Below, one piece after another: positions 1-5,277 of a stretch of DNA of 6,737 nucleotides. The position numbers and the translations under genes were made by a program. The notes below the pieces were generated by a model. The model was given only the letters and a program-made list of their open reading frames with translations, was not told the DNA's origin and did not search any database. Within the stretch, counting starts at the first letter, position 1. Each line of letters opens with the position of its first letter. This DNA is from Oscillospiraceae bacterium (GTDB lineage: Bacteria > Bacillota > Clostridia > Oscillospirales > Ruminococcaceae). The stretch is taken from positions 1-6,737 of the forward strand of contig DPBR01000025.1 in NCBI GenBank assembly GCA_003516865.1, given 5' to 3'.

Positions 1-90
1 TACATACAGTATTCCTGCGGTCGTTTTGTTTATTCTGACGAAAAAACCTCGGCGCGATTAAACGATAATAATTATGCGGTGTAGCCTTAT
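1..90 (-). repeat. Left copy of a dispersed repeat (inverted relative to the right-edge copy), truncated by the window
   Basis: Read on the minus strand from position 90 down to 1, this stretch aligns without gaps to 6620-6709 on the plus strand. About 18 of 90 positions differ, so identity is near 80%, a little higher if one small compensating gap pair is allowed. The best conserved core is the 20-mer ggctacaccgcataattatt, exact in both copies (here 86 down to 67). The repeat starts at the TAA stop of the Imm1-like gene and continues out of the window. A small imperfect stem can form between 23-29 (GTTTTGT) and 38-47. There is no ORF or RNA motif that I recognise. The family identity (miniature mobile element, dispersed palindromic unit or RNA) cannot be settled from two partial copies. 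Confidence 0.85.
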
Positions 91-446
91 AATTTATCCC
101 AAGAAATGCTTTTGGGAAGCGCGTAATTTCTCATAAATTCCATCGCGCAAGGAAGGACTTTATCGTAAGGGATAATCTGAGAACGCTCAATCTGATACAT
201 TTCCCCGTCAATATTCACATCGAGCGTACCGCGCAAAAGCCTGTTTCCCACGGAAACAAACATCTCGCCGCCCTCGCTTGCAAAATAATTCAGCGAAGCG
301 CCGTCCTCGCAGCACAAAATCGCGATACACGGATAATCGTCCTCGCCATCGCCGAGCCAAATCTCGCCGCAGGCAGCGTTGAGCGCGATTTTCAGCTCCT
401 CGGCATTGTTCGCGGGAAAACTCCCGTTATTTGCACTTACTGTCAT
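87..446 (-). CDS. Imm1-like immunity family protein, last gene of the ruv operon
   Basis: A 119-residue soluble protein with no signal peptide or membrane segment. Its layout resembles Imm1-type immunity proteins. It has an N-terminal helical lead (residues 15-25), GEIWL at 27-31, a YPCIAIL strand at 38-44, a LNYF strand at 52-55, FVSVGN at 63-68, and a C-terminal IIPYDKVLPCAMEF helix (91-104) ending in a PKSISW strand (111-116). Imm1 members found in polymorphic toxin loci neutralise a cognate nuclease-type toxin, but no toxin gene is visible here. The ATG at 446 has a GGAG site about 8 bases upstream, overlapping the region just after the ruvB stop, and the gap is 11 bases. Co-transcription with ruvB is therefore likely. 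The TAA stop lies at the boundary of the left repeat. Family assignment is from pattern memory only; a housekeeping relative without an immunity role is quite possible. Confidence 0.6.
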   Translation of the reverse strand: MTVSANNGSFPANNAEELKIALNAACGEIWLGDGEDDYPCIAILCCEDGASLNYFASEGGEMFVSVGNRLLRGTLDVNIDGEMYQIERSQIIPYDKVLPCAMEFMRNYALPKSISWDKL

Positions 447-457
447 TTTTATCTCCG

Positions 458-1513
458 TTAATCATCAAGCGTCTGCTGACCGCCGTTGTCGCGGACAATT
501 CCGAGGTGTTTGTATGCAAGCTCTGTTGCAATGCGCCCGCGCGCTGTTTTAGCGACAAATCCAAGCTGCATAAGATACGGCTCGCACACATCCTCAAGAG
601 TCACCGCTTCTTCATTAAGCGCGGAAGCGAGCGTTGAAAGCCCCACGGGACCGCCGTTATAGCCTTTGATTATCATTTCGAGGAAGCGCCTGTCAAGGCT
701 GTCCAGACCGAGCGCGTCTATTTCGAGCTTCAGCAGTGCGGTATCGGCGATTTCGCGGGTAATTTTGCCGTTTCCGAGAACCTCGGCAAAGTCGCGGACG
801 CGCTTCAGCAAACGGTTTGCAATTCTTGGCGTACCTCTCGAACGTCTTGCAATCTCAAGCGCGCCGTCTTTCATACACGGAATACCGAGAATAACCGCAG
901 AACGCTGTACGATATCGCAGAGCTGCTCGTGAGTGTACAGCTCAAGCCGCTGCACAACGCCGAATCTGTCGCGAAGCGGCGCGGAAAGCTGACCGGAGCG
1001 CGTTGTCGCGCCGATAAGCGTGAATTTCGGCAAATCTATGCGTATGGAACGCGCCGCGGGGCCGTTTCCCATAACTATATCAAGCGCATAGTCCTCCATC
1101 GCGGGATAAAGCACCTCTTCAACCTGCCGCGAAAGCCTGTGAATTTCGTCGATAAAGAGAACGTCGTTCGGCTGGAGATTTGTGAGAAGCGCCGCGAGGT
1201 CGCCCGCTTTTTCAATCGCGGGACCCGAAGTTATGCGGATATTGACGCCCATTTCGTTCGCGATAATGCACGAAAGCGTTGTTTTTCCAAGTCCGGGCGG
1301 GCCGTAGAGAAGAACGTGGTCGAGACATTCCCCGCGCTTTTTCGCAGCCTCGATGTACACCGCCATATTCTCCTTAACCTTATCCTGACCGATATATTCG
1401 GAAAGCGATTTTGGTCTGAGCGTAAGCTCCATGTCGCTCTCCGCGACGCTTGCCGTCGGCGCAACCATTCGGTTTTCGCTGAAATCGAAGTCGTCGTTTG
1501 ACATCTCAAGCAT
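458..1513 (-). CDS. ruvB: Holliday junction branch migration DNA helicase RuvB
   Basis: A 351-residue AAA+ ATPase motor. Hexamers load on DNA beside RuvA and drive branch migration of Holliday junctions. Visible motifs: the family opening LRPKSLSEYIGQ (32-43), Walker A GPPGLGKTT (71-79), Walker B LFIDEIH (119-125), sensor 1 GATTR (168-172), the PLRDRFG segment with candidate arginine-finger residues (179-185), and a sensor 2 region GTPRIANRLLKR (227-238). A C-terminal winged-helix DNA-binding domain follows (about 270-335). Length is normal and all key residues are present. The ATG at 1513 is preferred: an AAAGG site lies about 10 bases upstream, while the next Met (codon 4) has no suitable site. 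The gene follows the TPR gene after 26 bases and precedes the Imm1-like gene by 11 bases. Confidence 0.98.
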   Translation of the reverse strand: MLEMSNDDFDFSENRMVAPTASVAESDMELTLRPKSLSEYIGQDKVKENMAVYIEAAKKRGECLDHVLLYGPPGLGKTTLSCIIANEMGVNIRITSGPAIEKAGDLAALLTNLQPNDVLFIDEIHRLSRQVEEVLYPAMEDYALDIVMGNGPAARSIRIDLPKFTLIGATTRSGQLSAPLRDRFGVVQRLELYTHEQLCDIVQRSAVILGIPCMKDGALEIARRSRGTPRIANRLLKRVRDFAEVLGNGKITREIADTALLKLEIDALGLDSLDRRFLEMIIKGYNGGPVGLSTLASALNEEAVTLEDVCEPYLMQLGFVAKTARGRIATELAYKHLGIVRDNGGQQTLDD

Positions 1514-1539
1514 ATCAAATAGACCTTTCTTTTCGCAAA

Positions 1540-2454
1540 TTATTCCTGTTTTTCTTCATTTTTCTCGGATTTTTCAATTTTCCTGTAATAAAGCTGCGGC
1601 AAATCCTCGTCGCTGAATTTTGTTTCATTAAAGCTGAGAATTGCGTTAATTCTGCGGTTGAGTTCTTCCGGTTCTTTTACGCCGCAAAGCTGCGCTTTTT
1701 TGCACTCCTCCTCCGCTTTTTCGCGGTTTCCGTGCATTGCGTAGTAATTCGCAAATTCCGAGTGCGCGAGAGGGTGATTTTCGTTCAGTCTAATCAACTT
1801 TTCAAGCGTTTCAAGCGCCTTGTCGTCCTCGCCTCGCACAAGAAATATTTTCGCAAGGCTGTAATAAGCGTAGCCGTTGTTCGGGTCGTACCGCAGCGCC
1901 TGTTCAAAGCAATACTGCGCCTTTTCGAGATTTCCCTCGGAAAAATAAGCGTGACCGAGCCTCGACTGCGCTTCGGGATTATCCGGCGCGTATTCAACCG
2001 CTTTTCTGAAGCACCAGCGCATTTTCGCGTCGTTTTCCATCGCCTCGTACAGCTTTATCAGCCACTCGACGCAGAACATCTGATTTTGCCTTACGTCCGA
2101 ATGTGCGAGAGCTTCCTGAAGAAAAGACTCGGCTTCGGGATATCTCCCGCAAAGCAGCTTGTAAATCCCCTTGTAAGCAAGCTTTGCGGTTTCATCGTGC
2201 CGCATTATTCTTATTCCGTCTTTTCCGAGCGCGCGGACTGCGGCTCTTCTTCTGTTCAGATAAGGAAGCAGGAATTTGCTCAAAATGAACGAAATGAAAA
2301 ACACCGCCGCTATGCCCGCGTAAATAATCGTCAGCGTCAGAAGAAAAGGCTTATCTTCGGGATAAAACAGCGCGCAGGCTAAAACTCCCAGCCCAATGCA
2401 GCAGACAAACGCGAAAAAACCCGAAGTATTCGTATCAGTGAAATTATTCTTCAA
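1540..2454 (-). CDS. Membrane-anchored TPR-repeat protein inserted between ruvA and ruvB
   Basis: A 304-residue protein with two N-terminal hydrophobic segments (about 12-31 and 36-58), then a basic stretch LNRRR (66-70). A soluble helical-repeat domain follows, with about five TPR-like units (roughly 92-118, 127-157, 161-191, 195-225, 229-257). The clearest are PDNPEAQSRLGHAYFSEG and PNNGYAYYSLAKIFLVRG. It ends in a highly charged tail (295-304). The positive residues after helix two suggest the TPR domain faces the cytoplasm. TPR domains bind other proteins, but nothing here identifies the partner. The start is TTG at 2454, with a GGGGTGAT ribosome site just upstream and no ATG before residue 126 in this frame. 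It lies 12 bases after the ruvA stop and 26 bases before ruvB, so it belongs to the same transcript. A role in DNA repair is not implied by its own sequence. Confidence 0.85.
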   Translation of the reverse strand: MKNNFTDTNTSGFFAFVCCIGLGVLACALFYPEDKPFLLTLTIIYAGIAAVFFISFILSKFLLPYLNRRRAAVRALGKDGIRIMRHDETAKLAYKGIYKLLCGRYPEAESFLQEALAHSDVRQNQMFCVEWLIKLYEAMENDAKMRWCFRKAVEYAPDNPEAQSRLGHAYFSEGNLEKAQYCFEQALRYDPNNGYAYYSLAKIFLVRGEDDKALETLEKLIRLNENHPLAHSEFANYYAMHGNREKAEEECKKAQLCGVKEPEELNRRINAILSFNETKFSDEDLPQLYYRKIEKSEKNEEKQE

Positions 2455-2457
2455 TAT

Positions 2458-2465
2458 ATCACCCC
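2458..2465 (-). promoter_or_regulatory. Ribosome binding site supporting the TTG start of the TPR gene
   Basis: On the minus strand GGGGTGAT matches the extended anti-Shine-Dalgarno complement (GGAGGTGATC) with one mismatch in the aligned part. It lies just upstream of the TTG at 2454-2452, about 7 bases from the GGGG core. It decides the start, since no ATG is available nearby. Confidence 0.6.
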
Positions 2466-2466
2466 G

Positions 2467-3060
2467 TTATTTTGCGGAAATATTCTTCAGACCAAACTTT
2501 ATAAGCTCCTCGACAGACGCGTTCACGTCAGCCCCCATAAGCGCGGAATTAATCTGCGCGGGCGCAAATCCAAGCACCGCGAGAGCTTCCATCGCCTCGC
2601 TTACGTTATTTTTGCCGATTTGCGGAACGCTCTGAAGCGCTTCTGACGAGAAGTGCTGCTCTTTGGCAACCTTGTCTTTCAGCTCCAAAACAATTCTCTG
2701 CGCGATTTTCGTGCCTATTCCCGGCGATTTTGTAAGCGTTTTGCTGTCGCCCGTCGCAATGCACAAAGCAAGCTTCGACGGCGTTATATCCGACAAAATC
2801 GAAAGCGCCGCCTTCGGTCCCACTCCCGATACCGAAATAAGCTGCTTGAAGCAGGAAAGCTCAGCGCTGTCGGAAAAGCCGAACAAATCAATCGAATTTT
2901 CGGTAACGTGCAGATATGTAAACAGAAAAACTTCGCTTTTATCGCGGATTTCGGCGAGCGTATTCGCGGTTGTGCGGCAGGCATAACCAACGCCGTTGCA
3001 CTCGACAACCGCAAGCCCCTGCTCCCAAGTAATAAGCTCTCCGCGCAGACTGTAAATCAT
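2467..3060 (-). CDS. ruvA: Holliday junction branch migration protein RuvA
   Basis: A 197-residue Holliday-junction recognition subunit. Tetramers hold the junction in a square-planar form and position RuvB rings. Domain I is an OB fold (about 1-62, opening MIYSLRGEL, with HVTENSIDLFGF at 51-62). Domain II carries two helix-hairpin-helix motifs, ISVSGVGPKAA (75-85) and SPGIGTKIA (112-120). Domain III, the RuvB-contacting three-helix unit, is about 150-195 and ends in VEELIKFGLKNI. Length is normal. At the acidic pin, where E. coli has Glu55-Asp56, this protein shows Glu54-Asn55, so one acidic side chain appears to be missing. The ATG at 3060 has an AAGGAG site 7 bases upstream that overlaps the ruvC stop codon; the intergenic gap is 11 bases. 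Confidence 0.97.
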   Translation of the reverse strand: MIYSLRGELITWEQGLAVVECNGVGYACRTTANTLAEIRDKSEVFLFTYLHVTENSIDLFGFSDSAELSCFKQLISVSGVGPKAALSILSDITPSKLALCIATGDSKTLTKSPGIGTKIAQRIVLELKDKVAKEQHFSSEALQSVPQIGKNNVSEAMEALAVLGFAPAQINSALMGADVNASVEELIKFGLKNISAK

Positions 3061-3071
3061 AATGTAACTCC

Positions 3072-3575
3072 TTAACTGTTTTCACGAGCAATTTCGGACA
3101 ATCTCGACCCTCCCGTGTGACCGTGACAAATCGCGATTGCAAGCGCGTCCGCGGCGTCGTCGGGCTTCGGAATTTCGCCGAGATGAAGAATATTCTTCGT
3201 CATTTCCTGCATCTGGCGCTTCTCCGCGCGCCCGTATCCCGTAACCGCGACCTTAACCTGAAGCGGCGTGTACTCGAAAATCGGGATATTTTTCACGGCG
3301 GCGGCAAGCGTAATCACTCCGCGCGCCTCGGCAACGTCTATTCCCGTGGTGATATTCGTGTTGAAGTACAGCTTTTCGATACTCATACAGTCGGGTCTGA
3401 ACTTATCGAGAAGAATGTTCATATCGTCGTAGATTTCTTTCAGCCGAACCTCGAATTTATCATCGGGAGAAGTCGTAATCGCGCCGTATTTCAGCACATT
3501 AAACCGAACGTTGTCGTATTCAAGAACGCCGAAACCCACAATTGCATATCCGGGGTCTATTCCTAAAATTCTCAT
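3072..3575 (-). CDS. ruvC: Crossover junction endodeoxyribonuclease RuvC
   Basis: A 167-residue Holliday-junction resolvase of the RNase H fold. It cuts two opposed strands of the junction held by RuvA-RuvB and requires Mg2+. The four catalytic acidic residues expected from E. coli RuvC are in place: Asp7 in MRILGIDPGYA, Glu67 in SIEKLYF, and Asp140 and Asp143 in PDDAADALAIAI. The TPLQVK and GYGRAEK segments (103-108 and 113-119) match the family. Length is normal. The ATG at 3575 overlaps the stop of the radical SAM gene by one base (TAATG), and no strong ribosome site precedes it. Translation is therefore probably coupled to the upstream gene. Confidence 0.97.
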   Translation of the reverse strand: MRILGIDPGYAIVGFGVLEYDNVRFNVLKYGAITTSPDDKFEVRLKEIYDDMNILLDKFRPDCMSIEKLYFNTNITTGIDVAEARGVITLAAAVKNIPIFEYTPLQVKVAVTGYGRAEKRQMQEMTKNILHLGEIPKPDDAADALAIAICHGHTGGSRLSEIARENS

Positions 3576-4192
3576 TATGTATAGCTTTCGTTATCGGTGA
3601 TGTAGTGCCTTACGCGAAGCGGAATACCGAGCTTTTCGGCAAGCTTTTCGCACTCGCTTATTTCCTCTGCGGAAATCACGTCCACAACGGTAAATCCCGT
3701 GTTTATGCCGAGATTTTTCATATCTGCGGCGAATTTCAGCATTTCATCAAACGCGGGTTCGCCGAAAGACGGCCGCGTAACCTCGTTATAACGCGTTGCG
3801 TTCGGCGCGTTCAGGCTCACGGAAACGCTGTCGAGAAGCCCCTTGAACCGCTCAACGTCAAAATCCTTATGAATAAGCCGAACAAGACCGTTTGTGTTCA
3901 GCCTAATTTTCATATTCGTGTTCTCGCGGATAAGCCTTGCGGTATCGAGAAGCGTTTCAACGCGCACAGTCGGTTCTCCGTAACCGCAGAAAACCGCTTC
4001 TTCCGCGCCGCTCTTGTCAAAACGCTCAAACGCGTCCTTTATCTCGGCGAAATTCGGCTCGTGTTCAAGCCAGAGGCTGTCGTTATCGCAAACCGTGTCG
4101 GAGTTCTTTCTTATACAGAAAACGCACGCGCACGGGCAGCCGTTTGTGATATTAACGTACATATTCCCGCCGAAGCTGTAAAATATTGTCAA
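3575..4192 (-). CDS. TatD-associated-type radical SAM protein, first gene of the ruv operon
   Basis: A 205-residue small radical SAM enzyme. The 4Fe-4S/SAM cluster motif is CxxxCxxC at Cys19, Cys23 and Cys26 (GCPCACVFCIR). CGYGEPT at 69-75 corresponds to the SAM-binding GGE-type motif, and RLNTNGL and VSVSLNAP are typical further barrel strands. The compact length and the opening YSFGGNMYVNITN resemble the family named for linkage to TatD nucleases; its reaction is unknown. No tatD gene lies in the window. An in-frame ATG exists at 4216, but it falls at or about two bases from the predicted transcription start. I therefore chose TTG at 4192, which has a GAGAGGG site 6 bases upstream and gives the usual N terminus. 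It overlaps ruvC by one base and is the promoter-proximal gene of the operon. Confidence 0.85.
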   Translation of the reverse strand: MTIFYSFGGNMYVNITNGCPCACVFCIRKNSDTVCDNDSLWLEHEPNFAEIKDAFERFDKSGAEEAVFCGYGEPTVRVETLLDTARLIRENTNMKIRLNTNGLVRLIHKDFDVERFKGLLDSVSVSLNAPNATRYNEVTRPSFGEPAFDEMLKFAADMKNLGINTGFTVVDVISAEEISECEKLAEKLGIPLRVRHYITDNESYT

Positions 4193-4198
4193 AACAAT

Positions 4199-4206
4199 CC
4201 CTCTCT
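4199..4206 (-). promoter_or_regulatory. Ribosome binding site supporting the TTG start of the radical SAM gene
   Basis: On the minus strand AGAGAGGG lies 6 bases before the TTG at 4192-4190. The alternative ATG at 4216 lies upstream of this site and would have essentially no leader, so the site decides the start. Confidence 0.75.
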
Positions 4207-4224
4207 TTGTTCGCATATATTTTT

Positions 4225-4253
4225 ATTATAACACTTTTCTCACATAATGTCAA
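4225..4253 (-). promoter_or_regulatory. Consensus sigma-A promoter of the radical SAM-ruv operon
   Basis: On the minus strand, TTGACA at 4253-4248 and TATAAT at 4230-4225 are separated by exactly 17 bases. Both boxes match the consensus perfectly. The predicted transcription start is about 4218, giving a leader of roughly 26 bases to the TTG at 4192. No palindromic LexA-type operator is visible around it, so SOS control is not supported by the sequence. Confidence 0.92.
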
Positions 4254-4286
4254 GAAAAATCCCGCTTCTTTTCCGAAACGGGATTT
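4252..4286 (-). terminator. Intrinsic terminator of the oxidoreductase-ECF-DUF1893 operon
   Basis: Reading the minus strand, AAATCCCG (4286-4279) pairs with CGGGATTT (4264-4257). The stem can be extended inward by TTTC with GAAG (one wobble pair), leaving a GGAAAA loop. The T-rich tail TTTTTCTT runs directly into the -35 box of the next operon. The hairpin starts only 4 bases after the DUF1893 stop codon. Confidence 0.9.
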
Positions 4287-4290
4287 ACAA

Positions 4291-4722
4291 TCAATTCTTA
4301 TTCCGCGAAAGCTCGATAATTTCAGCGCGGATTTTTTCAAGAGCGCTTTCCGGAACGTTCTCGCCGAGAACCGCCGTTTCCATCGGGCAAAATCCCGTTC
4401 CCGCGCGGTTTTTCACGGCTTCCGTGAGAACCGAGTATTCCGCGTGAACATTATGTTCTTCGAGAACCGAAAGCGCGTGACCGCTTATCACATCGGCGTA
4501 AATTTCGTTCACGTCAAGCAAAACATACAGAAAAGCCGCCGCCTTTCCAACGACCTTATCCGCCGCCGAAAACCCGCGAAGCGTTTCGCCGCGGTCTAGA
4601 ATATCGAGAAGCGGCTTAACCCCGCGCCTATCGTCAGTGAGAGCCGTTTCACCGTTGAACGCCGCAAACGTAAATCCGCCGCCTGCGAGGATTTCGCGCG
4701 CTTTTGTGAGATTAACGCTCAT
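4291..4722 (-). CDS. DUF1893 domain protein (cytidine deaminase-like fold)
   Basis: A 143-residue protein resembling the DUF1893 family, whose structurally known Thermotoga member has a cytidine deaminase-like fold. Family-like segments are the GFSAADKVVGKAAAFLYVL helix region (50-68), ISGHALSVLEEHNV (79-92) and GFCPMETAVLG (110-120). The Cys-Pro-Met-Glu at 112-115 falls where a deaminase would carry metal-binding residues. A full HxE / PCxxC zinc set is not obvious, so enzymatic activity is uncertain. The first 11 bases of the coding region overlap the end of the S-component gene, which suggests translational coupling; the ribosome site is weak. It is the last gene before the terminator. Its function is unknown, and a ligand-binding or modified-nucleoside role is only a guess from the fold. 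Confidence 0.8.
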   Translation of the reverse strand: MSVNLTKAREILAGGGFTFAAFNGETALTDDRRGVKPLLDILDRGETLRGFSAADKVVGKAAAFLYVLLDVNEIYADVISGHALSVLEEHNVHAEYSVLTEAVKNRAGTGFCPMETAVLGENVPESALEKIRAEIIELSRNKN

Positions 4723-5266
4723 TTTTCTTTACACCGTCAATTCTGTAAAGCAGCAGCGGAATAACGCAAAGCTGAAGCAAAATTCCCGGAAGTCCGACCG
4801 TGAGATTATTCCACATTGCGGCAGGCTTCAGAGTTTCATTGCCAAAAGCGAATATTGAAAGTGCAATCGCACCCGCGCGTACAATCCTGCCCGCAGCCAT
4901 CGCAATCAGAAGCTTGCATACGGACGGCATTTTCGCGTTTGCGAGAAGTCCCGCCGTTAAGCCGTATACGCACAGTTCAATGCACATAAACGGGAGAATC
5001 GCCAATCCCGGCATTCCCGAAACCGCAAAGCTTACAAGCGGTCCGACTGCGCCCGCCGCCGCTCCCGCAAAGGGTCCCGCGAGAAATCCCGCGAGAATTA
5101 CGGGAATATGCATCGGGAGAAACGTTTCGCCAAGCGACGTTCCAAGTCCCGAAACCGCTCCGACAGCGTGAAAAAGCTGCGGAAGAGCAACCGCGCCGAT
5201 TATCGCGGCAATTCCCGCCAAAACCTGAAATTTCACCGAAACACGGCGTTTTGTCAAAGTATTCAT
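4712..5266 (-). CDS. ECF transporter S component (substrate-binding membrane subunit)
   Basis: A 184-residue, strongly hydrophobic protein with about six membrane segments (roughly 14-35, 50-62, 63-86, 88-110, 117-140 and 155-174). The conserved-looking stretches LPMHIPVILAGFLAGP (50-65), AGRIVRA (125-131) and GLPGILLQL (158-166) fit the general ECF S-component family. These proteins bind a vitamin or other micronutrient and dock on a shared EcfA-EcfA'-EcfT energising module, which is not encoded in this window. I see no substrate-specific motif. The ATG at 5266 is preceded by AAGGAGAG, which overlaps the stop of the oxidoreductase gene, and the gap is 11 bases. The 3' end overlaps the DUF1893 gene. 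Confidence 0.85.
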   Translation of the reverse strand: MNTLTKRRVSVKFQVLAGIAAIIGAVALPQLFHAVGAVSGLGTSLGETFLPMHIPVILAGFLAGPFAGAAAGAVGPLVSFAVSGMPGLAILPFMCIELCVYGLTAGLLANAKMPSVCKLLIAMAAGRIVRAGAIALSIFAFGNETLKPAAMWNNLTVGLPGILLQLCVIPLLLYRIDGVKKNER

Positions 5267-5277
5267 TATCTCTCTCC

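Noticed and set aside
929..2382. Long plus-strand open frames opposite ruvB and the TPR gene (190 and 294 codons)
   Set aside because: They are antisense to genes with clear family motifs, have no recognisable domains, and are rich in Arg, Phe and Ser as expected of shadow frames.
4192..4216. ATG at 4216 as the start of the radical SAM protein
   Set aside because: It lies at about the predicted transcription start and upstream of the GAGAGGG site; the TTG at 4192 fits better.
3542..4231. Plus-strand open frame of 229 codons opposite the radical SAM gene
   Set aside because: It is the shadow of a gene with an intact CxxxCxxC motif, and has no ribosome site or family resemblance.
4192..4253. 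LexA (SOS) operator at the ruv operon promoter
   Set aside because: Only an isolated CGAAC half-site near 4210 is visible; there is no palindromic partner at the expected spacing.
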